Assembly: GCA_030684835.1 (NCBI GenBank)
Contig: JAUXWZ010000014.1
Span: forward strand, 1 to 47,639
DNA length: 47,639 nt
Source of the DNA: Beijerinckiaceae bacterium
Lineage (GTDB): Bacteria; Pseudomonadota; Alphaproteobacteria; Rhizobiales; Beijerinckiaceae
Direction of reading: 5' to 3'
Made by a program: the position numbers and the translations under genes. Shown one piece after another: positions 1 through 7,190 of the stretch (its first letter is position 1; each line of letters begins with the position of its first letter). The notes under the pieces are model-generated. The model was not told the DNA's origin, did not search any database, and saw only the letters and a program-made list of their open reading frames with translations.

Positions 1-1116
1 ACATTTCGTGACGATATCCAAAGCCTTGGACACGAATGCGTACTGATCGCGCCGGAATATCCGCATCCAGCGGAGGGGGCCGACGACGCAACAATCGTGC
101 GTATTCCCTCGTGGCGCGTACCATTCGATCCCGAAGACCGGCTACTCGTCTGGCCGCGCCTGATGACGTGGGCTGGACAACTGAAGCCTGGGGCATTTGA
201 CGTCATACATGTGCAGACGCCGTTCACAGCGCACTACGCGGGCGTAAGGCTCGCGCACCGTATCGGCGCGCCGTTGGTGGAAACCTATCACACTTATTTC
301 GAGCATTATCTCCACCATTATGTGCCAGCGCTTCCCGCAGCTCTCACAAAGACCTTCGCAAGACGCCTCACTGTCTCTCAGTGCAACGCCACAGCTCATG
401 TCATCTCGCCTTCCCAACAGATGGCCGATGCGCTTCGCGCCTATGGCGTTGCGCGCCCAATCACTGTTCTACCGACGGGCTTACCTGCGAGCGCTTTCGT
501 CAAGGGAGACCGCCTGCGCTTTCGAGCGCTTCACAACATCTCCTACGAACGGCCGGTTGCCTTGTTCGTCGGGCGGATAGCGCACGAAAAGAATATCGAC
601 TTCCTCCTGCGCATGCTTGTTGAGCTTCGCAAAATCGTTCCGGACGTTTTGATGCTCATAGCTGGCGAGGGGCCCGCCGAAAGGCACGTCAAGGGACGCG
701 TTCAATCGCTCGGTCTCGGCGCGAATGTGCAGTTGCTTGGGAATATGGACCGCGGACAGACGCTTCGCGAGTGTTATCGCGCGGCGGATGTCTTCGTTTT
801 CGCGTCCCGCACCGAGACGCAGGGTCTGGTGTTGCTGGAAGCGATGGCGCAGGGCACGCCCGTCGTATCCACTGCCGTCATGGGCACCGCTGACGTGCTT
901 TCAGATATGAAAGGCGCGACCATTTCGCCGGAAGATGAAGCAGTATTCGCTCGCCTGACGGCCGATCTGTTAAGCGCCCCCGATAAGCGGGCTGTACGCT
1001 CCTGTCTGGCGGAAGGCGACGCCAGCGCGTGGTCATCACGCCGCTTCGCGAAACGGCTAATCAGTCTCTACGAGAGCCTTCGCGATACCCCCCAGACACA
1101 CTCGGAGGCTGCATGA
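1..1116 (+). CDS. GT4 family glycosyltransferase, 5' end outside window
   Basis: The reading frame is open from base 1, so the true start lies upstream; a GTG at 97 is internal. This is a GT-B fold, GT4 retaining glycosyltransferase. An acceptor-side motif TYHTYFEHYLHHYVP resembles diacylglycerol or phosphatidylinositol glycosyltransferases. The donor half begins near LFVGRIAHEKN and carries the GT4 signature with the E-x7-E pair in ETQGLVLLEAMAQGTPVV. It would transfer a sugar from a nucleotide donor to a membrane lipid at the cytoplasmic face. The stop overlaps the ATG of the next gene, a PAP2 phosphatase, as ATGA, so the two are translationally coupled. A lipid acceptor is an inference from that neighbour and from the His/Tyr-rich motif; the sugar cannot be told. 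Confidence 0.85.
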   Translation, partial: TFRDDIQSLGHECVLIAPEYPHPAEGADDATIVRIPSWRVPFDPEDRLLVWPRLMTWAGQLKPGAFDVIHVQTPFTAHYAGVRLAHRIGAPLVETYHTYFEHYLHHYVPALPAALTKTFARRLTVSQCNATAHVISPSQQMADALRAYGVARPITVLPTGLPASAFVKGDRLRFRALHNISYERPVALFVGRIAHEKNIDFLLRMLVELRKIVPDVLMLIAGEGPAERHVKGRVQSLGLGANVQLLGNMDRGQTLRECYRAADVFVFASRTETQGLVLLEAMAQGTPVVSTAVMGTADVLSDMKGATISPEDEAVFARLTADLLSAPDKRAVRSCLAEGDASAWSSRRFAKRLISLYESLRDTPQTHSEAA

Positions 1117-1661
1117 CGGCTCAAACATTCTTCGCTATCGCCGACATGCTTGAGCAGCGACTTTGCCGCTTCGCCAATCGCGGCTGTCAGCGCTCAATGA
1201 TCCGGGGTTTCTTCCGCGCCGTGAGCAGACTTGGTGACGGACTATTCTGGTATACTTTGATCGCGCTTATGCCGTTCATCATTGGACTGAACCGCTTCCA
1301 GGACGGACTTGTCGCGTCCGCGCACATGCTATGTACGGGTGCAGTCGGCTTTGCGGTATACAAGCTTCTCAAGAAAAAGCTCGTACGCGAGCGTCCATTC
1401 ATCTCCTGCGATGCTATCAAATGCGCGATGCCGCCTCTCGACCGATACAGCTTTCCCTCTGGACACACGCTCCACGCGGTCCTCTTCACGAGCCTGGCGA
1501 TCGCATATGTGCCGGAGCTAACAATTTTTCTTATCATATTCGCTACATTGGTGGCTGCTTCGCGCGTAGTACTCGGCCTCCACTATCCCTCTGACGTACT
1601 TGTCGGCGCCATTCTGGGCTGGCTCGTGGCGCGCATGAGCTGGGTGGTCATTGAGCTCTGA
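1113..1661 (+). CDS. PAP2 family membrane phosphatase
   Basis: A 182-residue membrane protein of the type 2 phosphatidic acid phosphatase superfamily. All three catalytic signatures are present: KKKLVRERP at residues 87-95 (Lys and Arg of motif 1), PSGH at 115-118 (motif 2, catalytic His) and SRVVLGLHYPSDV at 150-162 (motif 3, His157 and Asp161). Four to five hydrophobic segments surround them. It hydrolyses phosphate monoesters of lipids such as phosphatidate or undecaprenyl diphosphate. The ATG at 1113 overlaps the stop of the glycosyltransferase, so a longer in-frame start at 1029 is unlikely. With the glycosyltransferase it could produce diacylglycerol and then glycosylate it; that pairing is inference. 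Confidence 0.88.
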   Translation: MTAQTFFAIADMLEQRLCRFANRGCQRSMIRGFFRAVSRLGDGLFWYTLIALMPFIIGLNRFQDGLVASAHMLCTGAVGFAVYKLLKKKLVRERPFISCDAIKCAMPPLDRYSFPSGHTLHAVLFTSLAIAYVPELTIFLIIFATLVAASRVVLGLHYPSDVLVGAILGWLVARMSWVVIEL

Positions 1662-2047
1662 CGCCATCCGTCGAGCCGCTTGAGACAGCATTGCCACATA
1701 GCTTCAACCGCTGCCAAAACACCGTACCTTTGCTCCGGCGATTGCGGCCAAAGTTCTAAAGTTCACAGTCGACTCCCAGTGACTGATAGGCGAGCCTTCA
1801 CTCGCACATGAACTCTCATACAAAAAATACATCGTGTCGGCCACCAATGCACGATAATGCCCGCGACGGCCCGAATTATAGTTGATAATCAGCCGACGTA
1901 TCTTCGTCATCAATCGCTACTGCGATTCAAACGATCGCGTGGCCTACCTTATCGATTCCACTTTGACCTGGTTACTCCTACTAATGCCAATCGTTCTATC
2001 GGCTCCGATAATTGATGCGGAGACACTGGTGCTGTCGCGCCGAAAGC
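1662..2047. other. Intergenic gap between convergent genes
   Basis: About 390 bases between the plus-strand PAP2 gene and the terminator of the minus-strand phoX gene. It is less GC-rich than its surroundings. Short frames exist on both strands but none has a ribosome-binding site or a recognisable protein; one plus-strand frame runs through the phoX terminator and into its 3' end, which argues against it. I see nothing else here. Confidence 0.6.
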
Positions 2048-2079
2048 AAAAAGCCGCCCGCGATGACTTTGCGGACGGC
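2048..2079 (-). terminator. Rho-independent terminator of phoX
   Basis: Read on the minus strand, GCCGTCCGC (2079-2071) pairs with GCGGGCGGC (2061-2053) across a nine-base loop with one G-U type pair, followed directly by five T (2052-2048). It lies about 20 bases after the phoX stop codon. Confidence 0.85.
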
Positions 2080-2098
2080 CAAACTTATTCGATATGGA

Positions 2099-4123
2099 TC
2101 AGGCGCCAATGACGCCGTGGTCATCGCGGGTGATCACCACTGTGGCTGAGCGTGGCGCGCTGCCGCTCCCGTCAGGCCAATTGCTCGAAAACGTACCAGC
2201 GGCGAAATCCTCGGCGCTGGTGGTCGCGCCTGGATGCTGAACATTGATGAACATCGTCCGCCTGTCCGGCGTCGTCACCACGCCGGTGATCTCCTGCCCG
2301 ACCGGCCCGACCAGGAAGCGGCGGATTTCACCTGTGACAGGATCGGCCGCAAGCATCTGATTGCTGCCGAAGGCGTGCAGTTTGCCATGGTACATCGCGC
2401 TTTCGCCGATGTCGGTCTGTATCCACATTCGGCCGTCGGCATCAAACCAGAGGCCATCAGGGCACGCGAGAGTGGCGCCGGCGCCCAGGGGATTGCCACG
2501 CGAATCGCGACTGTCGTCCTGATCACCCGCGAGGAGGAACATGTTCCAGTTGAACCGCGCCGCGGCGTGATCGCCGCCCTCCTCCGTCCAGCGAATGATT
2601 TGACCAAATTCATTCGCAACTCGTGGATTGGCAGCGTCGCGGTCCTTTTCCGAGCGTCGCGCGTTGTTCGTCAGTGTAAAATAAACCTCACCCGTGCGGG
2701 GATCGATAGCGCCCCACTCCGGCCGATCCATCTTAGTCGCTCCAGCGCGGTCGGCGGCGAGCCGCGTGTTCACCAGAACATCGGCCTGGCTCGTAAAGCC
2801 GTTCGCCGCAGTCAGCGCTCCCTGCCCATAAACGAGCGGCAGCCACTCGCCGGTCCCATCATCATTAAAACGCGCCACATACAGCGCGCCCTCATCAAGT
2901 ATGGCTCCGCTCGCGCTCGCCGCATGATAGGGCGCCCCGGAGACGAACTTGTAAATGTACTCGAACTGCGCGTCGTCGCCCGAATAGCAGACGACCGGAC
3001 GCCCCTCCACCACCGGCGCAAAGACCACGCCCTCATGAGCGAAGCGGCCCAACGCCGTGCGCTTGACCGGCGTCGCCGCAGGATCGAAGGGATCGATTTC
3101 GACCATCCAGCCGAAAGCATTCGGTTCATTGCGATAGTCCCGTGTTGGGTCTGCGCCAGAGGGCGTCGCGTCAAAGCGCACGTATTCGTCGGCGCCGCCG
3201 GGAGCAAGTTCCCAGCCATAGCGCGAGCGGCCCGTGCGAATCCCATAGCGGGCATGTTCGCGCGGTAACGCAGGCTTGCCATCTACCTGATTGACGTTGC
3301 GGAAATACCCTGCCCAGTTTTCTTCCGCCGTCATGTACGTGTTCCATGGGGTCACACCATGCGCGCAATTGTTGAGCGTGCCCCTGACCCGAACGCCGTC
3401 TGGACTGTACTTGGTTTTAACAAGATCCGAGCCGCGAACCGGGCCGGAAATCTCCATTGGCGTAAGGCCGGTAATCCGGCGGTTACGGGGATCCTGCCTG
3501 ACGCTCCACTGGCCTGCTTCATCGCGCGATAGGCGGAAAACAGACACGCCGTGCGCGTTGATCTCCTTAAGTACGTGGTCTGCGTTCCGCACCCCGTCCT
3601 CGATCACGACGTCGCTGTTGCTAAGGGGTTGGCCAGCATAGGAGGCATGCAGGAAGCGCGGCTCGATGTATTCGTGATTGACGACGAGAAGGCCGTCGGC
3701 TGAACTGCCATCGAGCGGAAAGAAGTGCATGCCATCATGGTGCATACCGATCTGCATGCCTTGATCGGCGCCCGATGCGTTCGTCGAAAAGGCTGGCATG
3801 GAGCCCGTGATCGGCTCGCCCCAGGCGGCGATGACCTGCGTGCGGTAGCCTTTTGGCACTGTTACGCTGTCCTGAACGCTCGGGGCGATCGCGTCGAAGC
3901 CGAGGAGCTTTGATGAGGGCCGGGATTCCGCTGCGGCCGCAGCGTTCGCGCGGGCGGCGCTCGTCCCGAATGTCGCTGCCAGCGTGGCGGCGACGCTGCC
4001 CAGCATCAGGCCGCGCCGCGAAAGATAGGCCTGCGAAACATCATTAAACTTGCGGTTTGATGAAGAATTGCACAAAGGCTCGTCCCCTGCGTCCAGGTCG
4101 AAATGCGATTCATGATCCTGCAT
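2099..4123 (-). CDS. phoX: PhoX-type alkaline phosphatase, Tat-exported
   Basis: A DUF839/PhoX family phosphatase of 674 residues, a normal length. PhoX enzymes are calcium/iron-dependent monoesterases exported folded by the Tat system. Near residue 35 the SRRGLMLG twin-arginine motif is followed by an Ala-rich hydrophobic stretch ending near TSAARANA. Family blocks include NCAHGVTPWNTYMTAEENW, YSGDDAQFEYIYKFVS, EWGAIDPRTGEVYFTLTNN and FDADGRMWIQTDIGES. I chose the ATG at 4123 because AAGGAG sits seven bases upstream; starts at 4129 and 4144 are in frame but badly spaced. A lone GTGTCAT (4191-4185 on the minus strand) resembles one half of a Pho box, with no convincing partner. It releases phosphate from organic esters in the periplasm. 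Confidence 0.9.
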   Translation of the reverse strand: MQDHESHFDLDAGDEPLCNSSSNRKFNDVSQAYLSRRGLMLGSVAATLAATFGTSAARANAAAAAESRPSSKLLGFDAIAPSVQDSVTVPKGYRTQVIAAWGEPITGSMPAFSTNASGADQGMQIGMHHDGMHFFPLDGSSADGLLVVNHEYIEPRFLHASYAGQPLSNSDVVIEDGVRNADHVLKEINAHGVSVFRLSRDEAGQWSVRQDPRNRRITGLTPMEISGPVRGSDLVKTKYSPDGVRVRGTLNNCAHGVTPWNTYMTAEENWAGYFRNVNQVDGKPALPREHARYGIRTGRSRYGWELAPGGADEYVRFDATPSGADPTRDYRNEPNAFGWMVEIDPFDPAATPVKRTALGRFAHEGVVFAPVVEGRPVVCYSGDDAQFEYIYKFVSGAPYHAASASGAILDEGALYVARFNDDGTGEWLPLVYGQGALTAANGFTSQADVLVNTRLAADRAGATKMDRPEWGAIDPRTGEVYFTLTNNARRSEKDRDAANPRVANEFGQIIRWTEEGGDHAAARFNWNMFLLAGDQDDSRDSRGNPLGAGATLACPDGLWFDADGRMWIQTDIGESAMYHGKLHAFGSNQMLAADPVTGEIRRFLVGPVGQEITGVVTTPDRRTMFINVQHPGATTSAEDFAAGTFSSNWPDGSGSAPRSATVVITRDDHGVIGA

Positions 4124-4487
4124 CACCATGCTCCTTGCAATCAATTAGATTGCTGGGTGGGTAGGACTTGAATGCAAAACCTTGATGACACTCGCGGACA
4201 ACGCCACCGCAAATTTACGTATTACAGCGGCCGGGGGCTGTCTGGCGTTGAGGCCGGACCGTCCGGCGCAAACGAAAATGCTGGAGCGATAAGGTGAAGC
4301 GGCGGATCCTGCCAACATTCGCATTTGCCCTGCCGGGCGCTTGCGTCGTGGCCATTATCGTCCTTGTGTTTCAAGCGCTGGTTGAATTTCGGTATCGGCC
4401 GAATTTCTCTGGCTGGCGCCGCCGAGACCTCTCCAACCGCCGCGTTAGCGCCTTCAGTTTAATGATCGGCTCCCCCGGTTGCAGGCG

Positions 4488-4595
4488 TCAGCAGTGCGGC
4501 AGCGTATTTGTAGCCATCAGCCTCGCGATGATGTGGATCGTGAGCACCGGCAAGAGGATTGTGAAGATCGCGTAAAGAACAACGTCCTGAACCAT
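4488..4595 (-). CDS. Small hydrophobic peptide, 35 residues
   Basis: The frame encodes a 35-residue peptide beginning MVQDVVLYAIFTILLPV and ending in a short polar tail with a final Cys. Residues 5-25 form one continuous hydrophobic segment, as in single-pass small membrane proteins. AAGGA lies nine bases before the ATG, a good Shine-Dalgarno spacing. It stands alone between divergent phoX and mgtE. I do not recognise a family; it could be a small membrane regulator or a chance frame. The ribosome-binding site and hydrophobicity are seen; that it is expressed is inference. Confidence 0.4.
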   Translation of the reverse strand: MVQDVVLYAIFTILLPVLTIHIIARLMATNTLPHC

Positions 4596-4702
4596 CTACG
4601 CTAGTCCTTGACTGTAGAGTTCTGTGGAACCATTCTTGGCAAGAACGCATTCCGAGCTGATGAGTTCGAACGAGACAAACGATGGATGACGGCTCTAGTC
4701 AG

Positions 4703-4722
4703 CGCTTCTTCGGAAGCGTTTT
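4703..4722 (+). terminator. UUCG hairpin with T-run in mgtE leader
   Basis: CGCTTC (4703-4708), loop TTCG, GAAGCG (4713-4718), then TTTT. This is a compact intrinsic-terminator shape, yet it precedes the mgtE start by about 105 bases in the same orientation with no gene ending before it. It may act as an attenuator in the mgtE leader or end a short upstream transcript. Confidence 0.55.
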
Positions 4723-4782
4723 CATAAATAGTCAAGCAGCTGCTTGCCGGGAGGCCGAAGAGACTGACGGCTAATGCTGCAT

Positions 4783-4824
4783 GTCCCTCCGGCCGGCGCG
4801 AGCCACGCCGGGCCGGAGAGGGAC
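4783..4824 (+). promoter_or_regulatory. RBS-sequestering hairpin of mgtE
   Basis: The left arm GTCCCTCCGGCCGGCG (4783-4798) pairs with the right arm CGCCGGGCCGGAGAGGGAC (4806-4824), leaving a one-base and a two-base bulge and a seven-base loop. The right arm contains the Shine-Dalgarno GGAGAGGG (4815-4822) and ends one base before the ATG at 4826. Such a helix should block ribosome access unless it is opened, as in translational control of metal transporters. The pairing is directly visible; the control by magnesium or another signal is inference. Confidence 0.6.
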
Positions 4825-4825
4825 C

Positions 4826-6232
4826 ATGAGCGACACCCAGAACAATTGCGATATCGAATTCTCCCCGGAGTCGCTCTCCAATGCATCATTGATGGCCGCG
4901 ACCACGGCCGCCATCGCTGCTTGTTTGCAGAACGGAGATCTGCGCGCTCTCCGAAACTTCTTCGCATCGCATGAGACGGCAGACGTCGCTGCTCTGTTCA
5001 GCAAATTGCCAAGTCAGGTGGCGATCGGAGCCATGGCGGCTCTCGAGACGCATGATCAGGCGCGCCTGTTTGGATATCTTGCCCCGCCATGTCAGACGGA
5101 AATTTCAAAGCTGATAAGCCGTCGTGACCTGGCGACCATCATGGCGGCCATGTCTCCGGACGAGCGGGCGGATCTCTACAAGAGACTGGATCCCCTCGCG
5201 CAGGAAGCTGTTTTGCCGGGCTTGGCCCTGGCGGAGCGGGACGACCTGCGTCGCCTCGCCTCCTACCCGGAAGGAACCGTGGGCGCTATTATGACGTCGA
5301 ATTATGCGACGCTAGCTCCACACCTCACCGCCCCCCAGGCGATCGACGCACTGCGCCGGCTCGCTCTCGATACCGAAACAATCTATCAATCCTATGTCAC
5401 CGATCCGGACCAACGCCTATTGGGTGTGGTCGATCTGCGCGATCTTCTCGTTGCCCGTTCCGATCAGCGCGTGCAGGACATTATGGACGGCGAGCCGGCG
5501 CATGTTCGCGCCGAAGCGCCACGCGAAGATGCAGCAAGCATGATCTCGCGATACGACCTCTTGGCGATGCCTGTCATCGATGCGGATGACAAGCTTGTCG
5601 GCATCGTCACACAGGACGACGCCATGGACGTGCAGGAGGAGGAAGCCACCTCTGACTTTCATAAAGCCGGCACTGTGCAGCGGCTCGCTAGCAGCGTCCG
5701 GGATGCGACCCTGCTTGCGCTTTACCGCGCGCGTATTTCGTGGCTGGTGCTTCTCGTATTCTTCAACATTTTTTCCGGAGCAGGAATTGCATTCTTCGAG
5801 GAGACGATCCAGGCGAACGTCGTTCTCCTTTTCTTTCTGCCGCTGCTGATCGCTTCGGGCGGCAACGCTGGTTCACAATCCTCTACGCTCATGGTTCGTG
5901 CGCTTGCTACCGGTGACGTTGGCGTTTCGGACTGGACCTCGATGCTGGGCCGCGAAATCGCTGTAGCCCTCTTGCTGGGGCTCAGCATGGCCGTGCCCGT
6001 GTCGCTTCTCGGCGTCCTGCGTGCTGGCCCCGAGATCGCTGTTGTCGTGTCAATAACGATGGTGGTGATCGTACTCGTCGGCAGCCTGATCGGAATGACG
6101 CTTCCTTTCTTGCTGAACCGATTCCGCCTCGATCCTGCAACAGCCAGCGGCCCGCTCATCACGTCTGTGGCCGACGTCCTCGGCGTCCTCATCTATTTCG
6201 GCATCGCAACCCGCATACTCACGCTCGCCTGA
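4826..6232 (+). CDS. mgtE: MgtE family magnesium transporter
   Basis: A 468-residue MgtE, normal for the family. The order is a cytoplasmic helical N domain (about 35-130), a tandem CBS pair (about 140-260, including the segment around DLLAMPVIDADDKLVGIV), and five membrane helices from about residue 290. Family signatures are SGGNAGSQSS near 344-353 and DPATASGPLITSVADVLG from 436, which line the ion pore in known structures. It imports Mg2+ down its gradient, gated by Mg2+ bound between the N and CBS domains. I prefer the ATG at 4826, with GGAGAGGG just upstream, over the ATG at 4781, which would add 15 low-complexity residues and put the leader hairpin inside the gene. It is monocistronic. 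Confidence 0.93.
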   Translation: MSDTQNNCDIEFSPESLSNASLMAATTAAIAACLQNGDLRALRNFFASHETADVAALFSKLPSQVAIGAMAALETHDQARLFGYLAPPCQTEISKLISRRDLATIMAAMSPDERADLYKRLDPLAQEAVLPGLALAERDDLRRLASYPEGTVGAIMTSNYATLAPHLTAPQAIDALRRLALDTETIYQSYVTDPDQRLLGVVDLRDLLVARSDQRVQDIMDGEPAHVRAEAPREDAASMISRYDLLAMPVIDADDKLVGIVTQDDAMDVQEEEATSDFHKAGTVQRLASSVRDATLLALYRARISWLVLLVFFNIFSGAGIAFFEETIQANVVLLFFLPLLIASGGNAGSQSSTLMVRALATGDVGVSDWTSMLGREIAVALLLGLSMAVPVSLLGVLRAGPEIAVVVSITMVVIVLVGSLIGMTLPFLLNRFRLDPATASGPLITSVADVLGVLIYFGIATRILTLA

Positions 6233-6433
6233 TTAGTTCGCTGGCGTCAGCGCTTCACCATCGCTCATGATTTTGGTCACTTTAACCTCGGCCCGGGTTT
6301 AGTATCCACGGCGCCGCGCAGACTTCATCCGCAGCTTGCAACTCCCACTGGCACACCAGCGAAAAAAGCGCATATTGATCCAGCCGACACGGTTGAAGTT
6401 TCGGGCCATGCATTCTCTGGAGGGAGATTCGTG

Positions 6434-7018
6434 ATGGCGATAGAGCCTTCTTGGATTAGTTTGATCGCGACTGGAGTCATCGCTGGCGTCACGAGTGGAG
6501 GCGTATTCTCCGCAATCATGGGCTTAATACTCCAACGAAAATCTGCAGAAATACAAAACAGCGTTAAGAGCGAATTTGAGCGCCAGAACACAATTTACTT
6601 ATCAAAGCGCCGTTGGAAGGAATCTGCTCTCCACGAACTATTTGGCCCAATTTACATGCAGCTGGATCGCACACGGCGAGCCTTCGAACGGTACAATGCG
6701 CGCAATACCTATCTGGAAGCTAAGGTGCTGAAAGAAGGCAATGAGGTCGTTCGCAATCTTCTTCTATCGAAGGGGCACCTCATCCCACCACATCTCCTCG
6801 AAGACGCTGGCCGTTTGGTTGAGCATTATGACCGCTGGCTGGAGGAATTCGATAGGCAGCGAAGGGCGGATCAGCCCGAACTTGGAAGCACGTTCGTTTT
6901 TGCTGGGCCAGCCGGTTATCCGTTTCCAAAAGACGCTGACGACCGCTTTCGAGCGGAGTGTCGACGCCTTATTGATGCGCTTGTCGGAGGCGCACTGGAT
7001 GGTCAGGCGCCGACCTGA
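6434..7018 (+). CDS. Membrane-anchored coiled-coil protein, function unknown
   Basis: A 194-residue protein not assigned to a family. One N-terminal membrane helix (about 8-30, rich in Gly and Val) is followed by a charged helical stretch (about 32-100) with heptad-like spacing, suggesting a coiled coil on the cytoplasmic side. The C-terminal third is acidic and Arg-rich. GGAGGGA lies eight bases before the ATG at 6434; a GTG one codon earlier is possible. Its base composition is lower in GC than mgtE. Neighbours give no functional hint: it ends 170 bases from the convergent peroxidase gene. Confidence 0.6.
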   Translation: MAIEPSWISLIATGVIAGVTSGGVFSAIMGLILQRKSAEIQNSVKSEFERQNTIYLSKRRWKESALHELFGPIYMQLDRTRRAFERYNARNTYLEAKVLKEGNEVVRNLLLSKGHLIPPHLLEDAGRLVEHYDRWLEEFDRQRRADQPELGSTFVFAGPAGYPFPKDADDRFRAECRRLIDALVGGALDGQAPT

Positions 7019-7127
7019 TTAGCAATCTGTGATTTTTACTGGGATGGGGCGGGCGCCCCTCCAGACGGCATCGCACTGCGCCAAGTTGATCTTGGTGAAC
7101 GACACAGCAAGGAGAGAGCATCCCTTT

Positions 7128-7148
7128 CAGGCTAACGATGTTAGCCTG
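7128..7148. terminator. Perfect 9-bp inverted repeat between convergent genes
   Basis: CAGGCTAAC (7128-7136), a three-base loop GAT, and GTTAGCCTG (7140-7148). It sits between the convergent 6434-7018 and 7191-8663 genes, the usual place for a bidirectional terminator, but no T-run follows on either side, so it may be a factor-dependent stop, an mRNA 3' end or a protein site. Confidence 0.35.
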
Positions 7149-7190
7149 ATCCACCATCCCAAAATCACAAACGACCCTTATGATTCAATC

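Larger units (their letters stand above)
4124..4825. other. Divergent intergenic region upstream of phoX and mgtE
   Basis: A 700-base region between two divergent genes. It contains a short minus-strand frame for a hydrophobic peptide (4488-4595), a terminator-like hairpin (4703-4722) and a long hairpin that covers the mgtE ribosome-binding site (4783-4824), each listed separately. A 93-residue plus-strand frame from 4294 has no family resemblance and I do not call it. Confidence 0.6.

Noticed and set aside
1882-2112. 76-codon plus-strand frame
   Set aside because: Runs through the phoX terminator and overlaps the 3' end of phoX; no Shine-Dalgarno.
2234-3268. 344-codon plus-strand frame
   Set aside because: Shadow of phoX; no ribosome-binding site or family pattern.
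4294-4575. 93-codon plus-strand frame with a hydrophobic start
   Set aside because: GTG start with poor ribosome-binding site, Arg-rich middle without family resemblance, and overlap with a better-supported minus-strand peptide frame.
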